DNA of 64,000 bases from Microbacterium sp. Se63.02b (lineage in GTDB: Bacteria > Actinomycetota > Actinomycetes > Actinomycetales > Microbacteriaceae). Where the stretch lies: assembly GCF_014171575.1 (NCBI RefSeq), contig NZ_CP050453.1, positions 1,674,001 to 1,738,000 on the forward strand, written 5' to 3'. The position numbers and the translations under genes are program-made. This document shows positions 1 to 9,704 of the stretch, piece after piece (the first letter of the stretch is position 1; each line of letters starts with the position of its first letter). The notes beneath the pieces were generated by a model. It saw only the letters and a program-made list of their open reading frames with translations, was not told the DNA's origin and did no database searches.

Positions 1-1
1 A

Positions 2-766
2 CGTGCGGTCCTGGTCGGTCGGGACTCGCTGCTCGCCGAGTGGTCGCAGCACCTGCCCGCCGCGCTCGCGGCCGCGAAGTCCGAGGCCGAGCGTCGGGGG
101 ACGGCGATCGCCGTCGGCTGGGACGGCGAGGCCCGCGGTGTGCTCGTGGTGGCCGACACGGTGAAGCCCACCAGCGCTCAGGCCATCGCGCAGCTGAAGA
201 GCCTGGGACTCGCACCCATCCTGCTGACGGGGGACAACCGCGCCGTCGCGGAGCAGATCGCCGCCGAGGTCGGCATCGCGGAGGTCATCGCCGAGGTGCT
301 GCCGAAGGAGAAGGTCGACGTCGTCACCAGGCTCCAGAGCGAGGGCAGGGTCGTCGCGATGATCGGCGACGGCGTGAACGACGCCGCCGCCCTCGCGCAG
401 GCCGACCTCGGACTCGCGATGGGCACCGGTACCGACGTCGCGATCGAGGCCAGCGACATCACGCTCGTCCGCGGCGATCTGCGCAGCGCGGCCGATGCGA
501 TCCGGCTCTCCCGCAAGACCCTCGGCGCGATCAAGGGCAATCTGTTCTGGGCGTTCGCGTACAACGTCGCCGCGATCCCGCTGGCGGCTCTCGGACTGCT
601 CAACCCCATGCTCGCCGGTGCGGCGATGGCGTTCTCGAGCGTCTTCGTGGTCGGCAACAGCCTCCGCCTGCGTTCCTTCCGGAGCCAGGCGGCGGATCCC
701 TCCCCGGCGGCGGCCACGGCGTCGCGCGAGCGCACACCGCAGACCGTCTCCGCGGAAACCATCTGA
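2..766 (+). CDS. Heavy-metal P-type ATPase, CopA-like (C-terminal part, cut by window edge)
   Basis: The reading frame is open from the first bases, so only the C-terminal ~254 residues are present. They hold the end of the cytoplasmic ATP-binding/phosphorylation region and the last membrane pair. Visible P-type motifs are TGDN, the hinge motif GDGVND, and the metal-ATPase stretch [15 protein letters not shown] hydrophobic pair with FAYN and [15 protein letters not shown] follows, as in P1B copper exporters. The CPC ion-binding motif lies upstream of the window, so copper specificity is inferred from family resemblance and from the YHS and CopB-like neighbours. The stop is 20 nt before the YHS gene, which suggests one transcript. 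Confidence 0.88.
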   Translation, partial: RAVLVGRDSLLAEWSQHLPAALAAAKSEAERRGTAIAVGWDGEARGVLVVADTVKPTSAQAIAQLKSLGLAPILLTGDNRAVAEQIAAEVGIAEVIAEVLPKEKVDVVTRLQSEGRVVAMIGDGVNDAAALAQADLGLAMGTGTDVAIEASDITLVRGDLRSAADAIRLSRKTLGAIKGNLFWAFAYNVAAIPLAALGLLNPMLAGAAMAFSSVFVVGNSLRLRSFRSQAADPSPAAATASRERTPQTVSAETI

Positions 767-786
767 GAACGAACGAGGAGAACGAC

Positions 787-1047
787 ATGTCCGATTCCCC
801 CGCAGCCTCGTGCTGCAGCATCGACACCCGCCGTGCCGTCGCACCGGCAGGACGCAAGGATCTGCTCGCGCCACCGGCCGCCGGCATGGCAGAGTGCCCG
901 GTGATGGTCGGCAGTCCCGTCGTCATCGCCGACGCGGAAGCCGCAGGACTCTTCCGCGACTGGGAGGGCACGCGCTACTACTTCTGCTGCGCAGGGTGCG
1001 GACCGGCGTTCGACGCCGATCCCGCGAAGTACACCGCAGCAGCCTGA
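787..1047 (+). CDS. Small YHS-domain protein (metal handling)
   Basis: 86 residues, ATG preceded by AGGAG eight nt upstream. The C-terminal half matches a YHS domain: a CPVM motif near residue 38, then YYFCCAGC and FDADPAKY, the Cys-rich signature of this small metal-binding fold. An extra CC pair lies near residue 9. YHS domains are often linked to P1B-type metal ATPases, either fused or as separate proteins. Its place between two metal ATPases suggests that it delivers or senses copper (inference). The exact metal cannot be read from sequence. Confidence 0.8.
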   Translation: MSDSPAASCCSIDTRRAVAPAGRKDLLAPPAAGMAECPVMVGSPVVIADAEAAGLFRDWEGTRYYFCCAGCGPAFDADPAKYTAAA

Positions 1048-1114
1048 TCGTTTCCCCGCTCGGCGTCGACCACGTGCCGGCCCCGACCACCGTCTTCCCG
1101 AAGAGGAGAGGTTC

Positions 1115-3239
1115 ATGAGCACCCCGCATCCCGAACCCGCGCACGATACCCACCACGGACACCCGTACGACGCCGAGCACAGCGCGGATTCCGGACACGG
1201 CACCCCCGCCGACCACGCGGGTCACGGCCACCACGGCGGGCACGGCGGTCACGCCGATCACGGCGACCACGTCGCCCAATTCCGGCGTCTGTTCTGGATC
1301 ATGCTCGTGCTCGCCGTGCCGACCGTCGCGCTGTCCGGCATGTTCGCGATGATCCTCGGCTACCCGCTCCCCGATGTCCCCGGCCTCCGCTGGGTGTCGC
1401 CGATCCTCGGCACCGTCATGTACGTGTGGGGAGGGAAGCCCTTCCTCGTCGGCGCGGTGAGCGAGATCCGCGGGCGCAAGCCCGGGATGATGCTGCTGAT
1501 CGGTCTCGCCATCACGGTCGCCTTCCTCGCATCGTGGGGGGCGAGCCTCGGCATCCTGCATCACGAGCTCGACTTCTGGTGGGAGCTGGCGCTGCTGATC
1601 GTGATCATGCTGCTCGGGCACTGGATCGAGATGCGCTCGCTCGCGCAGACGACCTCGGCACTCGATTCTCTCGCGGCGCTCCTCCCCGATGAGGCCGAGC
1701 GCGTGGAAGGCGGGCAGGTGGTCGTCGTCGCGCCCGCCGACCTCGCCGTCGGCGACGTCGTCGTCGTGCGCCCCGGGGGAGCATCCCCGCGGACGGCCGG
1801 ATCGTCGACGGTCGCGCCTCGATGGACGAGTCGATGGTGACGGGGAGTCGCGCACGGTCGCCCGCGGCGTCGGCGACCCCGTCACCGCCGGTACCGTCGC
1901 GACGGACTCCGGACTGCGCGTCGAGATCACCGCGACCGGTGACGACACCACGCTCGCCGGAATCCAGCGGCTCGTCACGGAGGCGCAGAACTCGTCGTCG
2001 CGAGCGCAGCGCCTCGCCGACACGGCTGCCGGATGGCTGTTCTGGTTCGCGCTCGGATCCGCCGCGATCACCGCGATCGTCTGGACGCTCGTCGGCCTGC
2101 CCGACGACGCCGTCATCCGCACCATCACGGTGCTCGTGATCGCCTGCCCGCATGCGCTCGGCCTCGCCATCCCGCTCGTCGTCTCCATCGCGACGGAGCG
2201 GGCCGCGCGGGGCGGGGTGCTCGTCAAGGACCGCCTGGCGCTGGAGAGCATGCGCACCGTCGACACGGTGCTGTTCGACAAGACCGGCACCCTCACCAGG
2301 GGAGAGCCGGTCGTGTCGGAGGTGTCGGTCGTCGAGGGGCGCGACGCGGACGCGGTGCTCGCCCTCGCCGCCGCCGCCGAGGCGGACAGTGAGCATCCTC
2401 TGGCGAAGGCGATCGTGCGCGCGGCTGCCGATCGGGGACTCCCCGTGCCGGAGAGCCGCGACTTCACCTCGTCCCCTGCCGTGGGTGTCACAGCGGAGGT
2501 CGAGAGCACGACGGTCCGGGTCGGTGGCCCGCACCTGCTGTCCGAGGAGGGCCGCGAGGAGCTCGCTGTCGCCGAAGCCTGGCGCGCGGATGGCGCCATC
2601 ATCCTGCACGTCGTCCAAGACGGTCAGGTGATCGGTGCGCTCAAGCTCGCCGACGAGGTGCGTCCCGAGTCGCGGGAGGCGGTCGACGCGCTGCACGCCC
2701 TGGGGGTCCAGGTCGTCATGATCACGGGAGACGCCGAAGCCGTCGCGCACACCGTCGCCGCGGATCTCGGCATCGACAGGGTGTTCGCGGGGGTGCGGCC
2801 GGAGGACAAGGCCGCGAAGGTGCAGGAGCTGCAGCGCGAGGGGCGCAGGGTCGCGATGGTCGGCGACGGCGTGAACGACGCCCCCGCTCTGGCGCAGGCC
2901 GACGTGGGTCTGGCCATCGGCGCGGGTACCGACGTGGCGATCGCGTCGGCCGGGGTCATCCTCGCCGGCGACGATCCGCGCTCGGTGCTCTCGGTGATCG
3001 AGCTCTCGAGGGCTGCGTACCGGAAGATGAGGCAGAACCTGTGGTGGGCTGCCGGCTACAACCTGCTGTCCGTGCCGCTCGCCGCGGGAGTGCTCGCGCC
3101 GATCGGGTTCGTGCTGCCGATGTCGGTGGGGGCGATCCTCATGTCGTTGTCGACCATCGTCGTCGCGCTCAACGCCCAGCTGCTGCGTCGGTTGGACCTG
3201 CGGCCGGAGGTGACGACACGCGCGATCCTCGACCGCTGA
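1115..3239 (+). CDS. CopB-like P-type ATPase with CPH motif (two apparent frameshifts)
   Basis: The N-terminus (about residues 3-50) is His-rich with repeated GHGG/HADH patterns, typical of CopB-type ATPases. The ion site reads CPH rather than CPC, which marks the P1B-3 group associated with copper or silver export. The phosphorylation motif DKTGT and the hinge GDGVNDAPAL are present. The frame breaks near 1782 and again at the G run 1842-1845. Restoring one base at each site gives 708 residues and joins the motif DESMVTGES. The second loss lies in a G run, so both look like sequence errors. ATG has an AGGAGAGG Shine-Dalgarno. Silver versus copper is not resolved. Confidence 0.87.
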
Positions 3240-3274
3240 GGTCGCGCGTGTCGCGCGGCTTGTGAGGGGTCAGA

Positions 3275-3769
3275 TCACTTCGCTCCGCCGAGCTCGTGGA
3301 TGAGCTCCGCCTCCTCCTCGGCCGAGAGCGACGTCTGCACGACCGTGCCCTCGTAGGGGGCGAGCGCCGCGGCGAACTTGTCCTGCGTGATCTTGGTCGC
3401 ATACACGACGACCGCCGACTTGCCGGCCGAGACGGTGCTCTTCACCCGGTCGCGGAACTCCGCGTCGATTCCGGTCTTGTCCAGTCCGGCGAACAGCGCG
3501 CCGAAGAGGCCGCCGAACAGGAGACCGGCGACGGGGATGAAGAACAGCAGACCGATCAGCATTCCGAAGAGTGCGCCCCCGACCGCACCGACACCGACGT
3601 TGGCGGCGGCCCCGGGATACTCGACCTTCGTCTTGCCGTTCTGATCGACCTTGACGAGCGCGAGACCCGCCAGCTCGACGACCAGATCGTTCTGCAGCGA
3701 CTGGATCTGCTCGTACGCGCCTTCCGCCTGCGTCTCGGAATCGTAGGAGATGACGATCAGTTCGGCCAT
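3275..3769 (-). CDS. DUF1269-type membrane protein
   Basis: 164 residues. A soluble N-terminal part (about 1-55) is followed by a Gly-rich hydrophobic stretch near residues 58-95 that includes two membrane passes with the pattern GGALFGMLIGLLFFIP. A soluble C-terminal part ends in acidic residues. This is the arrangement of DUF1269 proteins, whose function is not known. The start is supported by GAAGGGAAG upstream on the minus strand. It runs convergently to the CopB-like gene with 35 nt between the stops. No copper ligand motif is seen, so a link to the neighbouring ATPases is not supported. Confidence 0.78.
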   Translation of the reverse strand: MAELIVISYDSETQAEGAYEQIQSLQNDLVVELAGLALVKVDQNGKTKVEYPGAAANVGVGAVGGALFGMLIGLLFFIPVAGLLFGGLFGALFAGLDKTGIDAEFRDRVKSTVSAGKSAVVVYATKITQDKFAAALAPYEGTVVQTSLSAEEEAELIHELGGAK

Positions 3770-3921
3770 GAGCTCTTCCCTTCTCTGGGCTGAGACGAGC
3801 CGCCGCAGCCGTCGTGGACGGAAGCGCCGCGCCTCCGTCGAGTCAGGCTGCCCACGCCTGTGTCCTGATCCGGCGGGAAGGGCGGGAAATCACCCGGGGA
3901 GGTTGCCTCAGGCGCGGCGGC

Positions 3922-4656
3922 TCACTGCACCCGGCGGAAGAGATCGGCCTCGAAGCGGTAGGCGTCGCCGCGGTAGCGGTTGACGCCGAGCAGCACGGGG
4001 GTGCCGTCGCTCGTGTAGGCGATCTCTTCGCCTACGAGGATCGCCGCGCCGACGGTGGTGCCGAGCAGTCGTGCGAGGTCGGCGTCGGCGGTGGAGGCCG
4101 TGACGCTGTAGGCGCTGCGGTGGATCGCGATCCCGCACACGTCGCGCAGCGCGTCGTAGAGCGACGCATCCGTCAGGTCGACGTCGACGAGCGCGGCCGT
4201 GCGCTGCTGCGGGAGCACCACGGTGTCGAAGCACACCGGGTTCCCGTCGAGGCCGCGAAGGCGACTGATCTTCAACACAGGAGACGTCGGTGCGATGCGG
4301 AGGCTCGTCGCCTCGTCGATGGTCGCGGGACGTGTCTCCTGGCTGAGGATGACGGCGGTCGGCCGCAGGCCTCGTGCGCGGGCCATCTCGCTGAAGGACT
4401 GCAGGGTGCTCGGCGGTTCGCCGACGACCTGCGCGGGCGTGAACCAGCCCCGCTGCGCCGAACGGTTCACCTTTCCCTCTGCCTCCAACGCACCGAGCGC
4501 TGCGCGCAGAGTGGAACGGCTCACGCCCACCTGCAGAGCCAGATCGCGTTCGCCGGGGAGTCTCGCACCGGCCGCGAAGACGCCGAGCTCGATGTCGTGC
4601 ACGAGCTTGTCGTAGGCCAGGGAGGCGGCAGGAGTCAGAACCACAGGCAGAAACAT
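3922..4656 (-). CDS. GntR/HutC-family transcriptional regulator of the sugar operon
   Basis: An N-terminal winged helix-turn-helix (about residues 10-75) shows the GntR core LPGERDLA and SRSTLRAALGALEAEG. A UTRA effector-binding domain follows to about residue 240, with ISRLRGLDG and the end pattern YRGDAYRFE. Proteins of this group (DasR, NagR, TreR) bind phosphorylated sugars or amino sugars. It is divergent from the transport operon, so it probably represses it. The start is uncertain: ATG at 4656 fits the domain edge, an in-frame ATG at 4692 would add 12 residues, and neither has a clear Shine-Dalgarno. Confidence 0.87.
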   Translation of the reverse strand: MFLPVVLTPAASLAYDKLVHDIELGVFAAGARLPGERDLALQVGVSRSTLRAALGALEAEGKVNRSAQRGWFTPAQVVGEPPSTLQSFSEMARARGLRPTAVILSQETRPATIDEATSLRIAPTSPVLKISRLRGLDGNPVCFDTVVLPQQRTAALVDVDLTDASLYDALRDVCGIAIHRSAYSVTASTADADLARLLGTTVGAAILVGEEIAYTSDGTPVLLGVNRYRGDAYRFEADLFRRVQ

Positions 4657-4690
4657 ACCACAGCGGCTATCTGGATCAAGATTTGCGCAC

Positions 4691-4716
4691 ATTGGTATTT
4701 CACTGGTGCAACTGGT
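4691..4716. promoter_or_regulatory. Candidate operator: repeated ATTGGT/ACTGGT half-sites
   Basis: Between the GntR gene and the binding-protein gene, in a locally AT-rich stretch, ATTGGT (4691-4696), ACTGGT (4702-4707) and ACTGGT (4711-4716) run in the same direction. The last two are 9 bp apart. An inverted ATACCA (4655-4660) faces TGGTAT (4693-4698). DasR-type GntR proteins recognise ACTGGT-like half-sites, so this is a plausible binding region. A symmetric full site is not present. Confidence 0.4.
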
Positions 4717-4804
4717 TCGTTAGTGTTAGCGTTCCGATTGACCCGGAGCGTTCTCGATTCCGGTTCCCGACGGCATGTACCCGACCACCACGATGGAGTG
4801 AACG

Positions 4805-6155
4805 ATGTTCTCGAAGAAGACGCGCACCGCGGGAGCGGTGTCCGCAGGGATCGCGGCGGTGCTCGCCCTTTCCGCATGTGCACCGGGCGGAGGGGGAGCC
4901 GAGAGCAGCGGTCCCACCGACGTCTCCAAAGATGTCGCCGGTGCGGGGGATGTCACCCTCAAACTGTCGGACTTCTGGGGCTCGGCGGAGGAGGAGTGGA
5001 TCACGACCCTCATCGACGAGTTCGAGGACGAGTACCCGAACGTCACGATCGAGCGCACGCGGGAGGACTGGGGCCAGTTGACCGGCACCCTGAACCTCCA
5101 GCTGCAGGACGCGGGCGGTCCCGACATCGCCTCCGCGAACAACGGTTGGTCCTCCCTGGGCACCCTGGCCAAGGGTGGGCTCGTGCTGAACCTCGACGCC
5201 TATGCAGACCTGTACGGGTGGGCAGACGCGGTCCCGACGACGATCGCCCGCCAGAACCAGTTCACGAAGGACTTCACGACGATCGGCGAGGGGTCCTGGT
5301 TCGCGACGCCGCTCGCCCGGGCTTCGCTCATCGGCATCTACTACAACGCCGACATGCTCGACGCGCTCGGCATCCCCGTCCCGACCACCCTCGACGAGCT
5401 CGAATCCGCCGCGGCCGCGGTCAAGGCGGCGGGGAGGTCCCGTTCAGCTACAGCGGTCTCGACGGCAACACCGCGCCGCTGCTGGGCCTTCAGGCCATGT
5501 ACGGCACGGCCGACGAGATCAACGACTTCGTATACGGCGATGCCGAGGTTGACGCGGAGACGACCGGCTTCACGAAGGCGGCCACGACGCTGCAGGAGTG
5601 GAACACCGAGGGCTGGCTGATGCCGGACTTCCAGGGCCTCGACTATCAGACGTCCCTGGCCAACTACCTCGACGGCGACAGCGTCTTCCGTTTCGAGTAC
5701 ACGGGCGCGCTGGGGCTCACCGGCGATCAGCTCGACCAGTTCGGCTACATCCAGCTCCCGCAGGCCGACGGCGACGCCACGGTGGGCGTCGGTGCGGCGC
5801 CGGGCGCGATGGTCATCTCCGCCAAGTGCGAGCATCCGGACGTGGCTGCGGCCTTCCTCGACTTCCTGATGTCGGAGAAGGCAAGCCAGACGGCGACGGA
5901 CCTCGGTCTGGTCCCGATGCTGAACGAGGTCGAGACCCCGGACGTGCTGAGCCAGAGCGGTGAGGCCGCAGCGACCGCGACGCTCGACGCCGACGACGGC
6001 TACGTGCCCTACTTCGACTGGGCGAGCCCGACGATGCTCGACATCCTGACGCAGAACACCCAGCTGCTGCTCGCCGGGAAGACGACCCCGAGGACTTCAC
6101 CACGGCCGTCGACGACGACCGCAGTGCGTTCCTCGCCGAGTCCGCCGGATCCTGA
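4805..6155 (+). CDS. Sugar ABC transporter substrate-binding lipoprotein (two apparent frameshifts)
   Basis: A lipoprotein signal ends in LSAC with the lipidated Cys at residue 25, followed by a Gly-rich linker. The rest has the layout of CUT1 extracellular sugar-binding proteins: an early DFWGSAEEEW segment, DIASANNGW near residue 100, and FRFEYTGALGL in the C-terminal lobe. The frame breaks at the G run 5431-5434 and the C run 6086-6089. Restoring one base at each gives 450 residues, normal for the family, ending 5 nt before the first permease. The ligand cannot be read from sequence. Divergent regulation by the adjacent GntR protein is likely. Confidence 0.88.
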
Positions 6156-6160
6156 CACAC

Positions 6161-7135
6161 ATGTCGACTCCGAATCCGGGTGTCGCCGTCGCCGCGAGAG
6201 CGGTCGGCGACGACACCCCGGCGACCGAGGCGATCGTGACCGCGGGGAGGCGTCGCCGTGGCGCCTCCCGCGCGCAGCGTCGCTCTCGGAGGGTCGGGCT
6301 GCTGTTCGCGCTCCCGGGTCTGCTGATCTACGCCGGCGTCGTGCTGTGGCCGATGATCCAATCGATCCAGTACTCGTTCTACAAGTGGGACGGCGTCACC
6401 GCCTCGGTGTGGGTCGGCGTGCAGAACTACATCAACTTCTTCACCGATCCGGTTCTGCGCTCGACTCTCGGCAACGTCCTCGTGCTGCTGATCTTCTTCG
6501 CTCTGCTCCCCATCGTCCTCGGCCTGCTGTCGGCGGCGCTCATCACCCGCTCGCGGCAGCCCGGCATGGCGGTCTACCGGTGGATCTTCTTCCTCCCGCA
6601 GGTCATGACGAGCGTCGTGATCGCCCTCCTGTTCAAGCGCATGTACGCGCCGGAGGGGCCGATCAACGAAGCGCTCAGGGCCCTGGGCCTCGATGCTCTG
6701 ACGAAGAACTGGCTCGGCGACTTCACCTGGGCACTGCCCGCCGTCGGCCTGATCGGCACCTGGGTGACGTTCGGGTTCTGCATGGTCCTGTTCATCTCGG
6801 GTGCGGCCGCCATCTCTCCCGACCTGTACGAGGCCGCGCGGATGGACGGCGCAGGCCCGTTCCGCGAGTTCTTCTCGGTGACGCTCCCCGGTCTCCGCGG
6901 GCAGATCGCCGTGGCGCTCACTCTCACGATCACGGCCGCGCTGCGTGCCTTCGACCTGATCTGGATCACCACGCGCGGAGGACCGGGCACCTCGACCCAG
7001 ACACCCGCCGTCGCGTTGTACAAGGCGGCCTTCGTCAACCCCGACGTGGGGCAGGCTGCGGCGATCGGCGTCGTGATGGCCGCGCTCTGCCTCGTGATCG
7101 CCCTCGTCATCACCCGCGTGTCGGAGAAGGAGTAG
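6161..7135 (+). CDS. Sugar ABC transporter permease, MalF/CUT1 type
   Basis: 324 residues with six predicted membrane segments after a basic, Arg-rich N-terminus (about residues 25-45). The binding-protein-dependent permease signature (EAA loop) reads YEAARMDGAGPFREFFSVTLP near residues 226-246. The first membrane segment LLFALPGLLIYAGVVLWP is typical of the MalF-like subunit. The start is 5 nt after the binding-protein stop. Together with the next gene it should form the membrane channel. No ATP-binding subunit is encoded nearby, so a shared MsiK-type ATPase elsewhere probably powers it (family knowledge plus inference). Confidence 0.92.
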   Translation: MSTPNPGVAVAARAVGDDTPATEAIVTAGRRRRGASRAQRRSRRVGLLFALPGLLIYAGVVLWPMIQSIQYSFYKWDGVTASVWVGVQNYINFFTDPVLRSTLGNVLVLLIFFALLPIVLGLLSAALITRSRQPGMAVYRWIFFLPQVMTSVVIALLFKRMYAPEGPINEALRALGLDALTKNWLGDFTWALPAVGLIGTWVTFGFCMVLFISGAAAISPDLYEAARMDGAGPFREFFSVTLPGLRGQIAVALTLTITAALRAFDLIWITTRGGPGTSTQTPAVALYKAAFVNPDVGQAAAIGVVMAALCLVIALVITRVSEKE

Positions 7136-7137
7136 CA

Positions 7138-7944
7138 GTGTCCTCTCGCTCGGAGAAGTTCTGGAACTACCTGATCCTGACCGCCATGGCGCTCATCGTG
7201 CTGTGGCCGGTCGGCACGTTCCTCGCGGCCTCACTCAGCCCGGATCGTGCGGGACGGCCCTCGGTCGATCTGCAGTGGGGGAACTTCGCCACCGCATGGA
7301 ACGACGCGGATTTCGCCCGCTCGATGTCGGTGTCGCTCATCATCACGGCGGTCGTGGTGATCGTCGGGGTCCTCCTCGCTCTGTTCGGCGGGTACGCGTT
7401 CGGCGTCCTCGGGGTGGTCGGCGAGAAGGTGCTGTTCCCGGTCATCCTGCTGGGGATGATGGTGTCGCTCGAGGTCATCATCGTGCCGCTGTACTACCAG
7501 TTCCGCACCATGGGCCTGACGAACAACCTGCTCGGGGTGATCCTGATCCACCTCGGCATGGGGGTGCCGTTCGGGGTGTTCTGGATGCGTGCGGCGTTCC
7601 GCGCCCTGCCGAAGGCGGTCTTCGAGTCCGCAGAGCTCGACGGCGCGGGGCCGCTGCGCATGCTGTGGTCGATCGCGGTGCCCAATCTCATGCCCGCGGT
7701 GTACACCCTGATCCTCCTGAGCTTCATGTGGACCTGGAACGACTACTTCCTCTCCCTGGTCTTCCTGCACGGCGACAACCAGACGGCCACGGTCGCGCTG
7801 GGTGTGTTCCAGGGCAAGTACGTCACGCAGATCAATCTCATGGCGGCGGGCGGACTGATCGTGGCCGCGCCGGTCCTGATCCTCTATGTGATCTTCCAGC
7901 GCAAGTTCATCTCGGGGATGCTCGCGGGCTCCGTCAAGGAATGA
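7138..7944 (+). CDS. Sugar ABC transporter permease, MalG/CUT1 type
   Basis: 268 residues from a GTG start 2 nt after the previous stop. It has six hydrophobic segments and the permease signature ESAELDGAGPLRMLWSIAVP near residue 163. The C-terminus KFISGMLAGSVK is the ending typical of MalG-type subunits. It should pair with the upstream MalF-type permease. A much longer open frame running back to 3814 exists only because no stop interrupts it. The family boundary, the GTG position and the operon spacing support the start given here. Confidence 0.92.
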   Translation: MSSRSEKFWNYLILTAMALIVLWPVGTFLAASLSPDRAGRPSVDLQWGNFATAWNDADFARSMSVSLIITAVVVIVGVLLALFGGYAFGVLGVVGEKVLFPVILLGMMVSLEVIIVPLYYQFRTMGLTNNLLGVILIHLGMGVPFGVFWMRAAFRALPKAVFESAELDGAGPLRMLWSIAVPNLMPAVYTLILLSFMWTWNDYFLSLVFLHGDNQTATVALGVFQGKYVTQINLMAAGGLIVAAPVLILYVIFQRKFISGMLAGSVKE

Positions 7945-7984
7945 CCCCCGTCATCCCCCTCCTTCGAATCGAAAGCAAGGAATC

Positions 7985-8772
7985 GTGCAACTCACCCCTC
8001 ATGTCCTCGAGACCGCCGATCAGGTCGGCGAGACGGTCGCGAACCTGGTCATCGACCGGATGGCGCTCCGCAGTGATGGTCCGTTCCTGCTCGGGTGCCC
8101 GAGCGGGCGCACGGCCGTCCCGGTCTATGCCGCGCTCGCTCGGCGTGCGGCCGACGGCGCCGACCTCTCGGCCCTGGTCATCGTGATGATGGACGACTAC
8201 GTCCAGCGAGGAGAGGACGGCGGCTTCTCGGTCGTGGATCCGGATGCGTCGTACTCCTGCCTGGGCTTCGCTCGTCGTGACATCCTCGCCCGCTCGCGCG
8301 CGCCGTGGAGAAGGCAGGCACGACGGCGCCGACGGAGATCTGGACGGCCGACCCCGCGCATCCGGAAGAGTACGACCGCCGGATCGCCGACGCCGGCGGT
8401 ATCGACGTCTTCCTGCTCGCCTCGGGAGACAGCGACGGTCACGTCGCCTTCAACCAGCCGGGAACACCGCGCGATGCCAGAACCCATCTGGTCGACCTCG
8501 GGGAGGCGACGCGTCGCGACAATATGGGCACGTTCCCGGAGTTCACCCGGTTGGACATGGTGCCGCGCAAGGGGGTGACCGTCGGCGTCGACACGATAGC
8601 GAGCCTGTCGGCAGAGGTCGTGATGATCCTGACGGGAGTCAACAAGCGCGAAGCCTACGCGCGCATCACCGCCGCCGATGCCTACGACCCCGACTGGCCG
8701 GCGACCATCATCACCGAGTGCCGAGAGCCCGTCCTCTTCGCCGACCGCGGCGCGGCCGTCGTCCACGCATGA
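7985..8772 (+). CDS. NagB/6-phosphogluconolactonase-fold protein, divergent glucosamine-6-phosphate deaminase-like (apparent frameshift)
   Basis: 262 residues after restoring one C in the run 8289-8291. The NagB pattern is recognisable: GCPSGRT near residue 37, MMDDY near 68, DGHVAFNQPGT in the middle, and VPRKGVTVGVDTI, where NagB has its VP-ALTVG segment. The residues before DGH read SGDS instead of the usual GIG, so the substrate may differ from glucosamine-6-phosphate. The gene sits in the sugar operon and overlaps the kinase start by 4 nt (ATGA). Reading: isomerisation/deamination of an amino-sugar or sugar phosphate (inference). Confidence 0.75.
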
Positions 8773-9704
8773 ACGCCGCCGTCGGCGTCGACATCGGCGG
8801 CACCAAGACCCGACTCGCCCTCCTGCGGTGCGACTCGGACGACGTCGTGCGTGACGAAGTGGTCGCCTCGTCGTCGTGGCGCGGATCGTTGGGCGACCCG
8901 GCAGCCGATGCCAGGGGACTGAGCGATCTGCTCGTGGGCGTGCTCGGAGAGGGCGTGCGCGCGGTGCCTCTGGCGGTCGGCGCACACGGGTGCGACAGCA
9001 CCGCGCAGTGCCGCACCCTCGAGCGGGAACTCGGCCGGCTGTGGCGCGGCCCCGTGCGGGTCGTGAACGATTCCGAACTCATGGCGCCCGCGATGGACGC
9101 AGGGCGCGCCATCGGCCTGGTCGTCGGTACGGGATCGATCGCGACGGCCCGCACCGACCAAGGTGAGCTGATCACCGCCGGGGGCTGGGGATGGCTCATC
9201 GGCGACGAGGGCAGTGCGCCCGGCGTGGTGCGCGACGCGGTCAGGGCCGTGCTCGCCGAACGAGACAGGGGAGCCGCCGCCGATCCGCTCGGGGCAGCGC
9301 TGCTCGCCGCGTTCGACGCCGTCGACGGACCTGAACTCGCCCTCGCCCTGACCGACACCGCTTCGGCGGAATCCTGGGGTGCGCACGCGCCCGTCGTGTT
9401 CGCCGCGGCCGACGAAGGGTCGGCTCTCGCGACGGCGGTGATCGACGCCGCCGGGGAAGCACTCGCCGTTCTGGTCGGTCGGCTCCTGGATCGCGGCGTC
9501 GCCGCCTCGACCGTCGTGGCCGGAGGCTCGGTCATCGAGAAGCAGCCGCGGATGCGAGCCGCCGTGCACGACGACCTCTCCCGCACGAGACCCGGCATCA
9601 CTCTCCTGGTCCTCGACCGTCCACCCGTGTGGGGAGCATTGGCGCTCGCACGCACCCTCGCCCTCGAATCCACCCCCATCCGAATCGGAGAACCTCACTC
9701 ATGA
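8769..9704 (+). CDS. BadF/BadG- or ROK-like sugar kinase (N-acetylglucosamine kinase-like)
   Basis: 311 residues. The N-terminal phosphate loop of the actin-like ATPase fold reads DIGGTKTRLAL from residue 8. A second nucleotide loop, VVGTGSIATA, lies near residue 118 and is followed by GGWGWLIGDEGS, a combination seen in BadF/NagK-type hexosamine kinases. The adenosine motif VVAGGSV is near residue 250. It has no ROK zinc motif (CxCGxxGC). The start overlaps the NagB-like stop and the end overlaps the GH4 start, so translation is probably coupled. GlcNAc or a related hexose is the likely substrate. Confidence 0.78.
   Translation: MNAAVGVDIGGTKTRLALLRCDSDDVVRDEVVASSSWRGSLGDPAADARGLSDLLVGVLGEGVRAVPLAVGAHGCDSTAQCRTLERELGRLWRGPVRVVNDSELMAPAMDAGRAIGLVVGTGSIATARTDQGELITAGGWGWLIGDEGSAPGVVRDAVRAVLAERDRGAAADPLGAALLAAFDAVDGPELALALTDTASAESWGAHAPVVFAAADEGSALATAVIDAAGEALAVLVGRLLDRGVAASTVVAGGSVIEKQPRMRAAVHDDLSRTRPGITLLVLDRPPVWGALALARTLALESTPIRIGEPHS

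Noticed and set aside
3814-7944. 1376-codon open frame covering the regulator, binding protein and permeases
   Set aside because: Created by chance absence of stops plus two one-base errors; only parts of it (about 5434-6090 and 7138-7944) encode real protein, and they belong to different genes.
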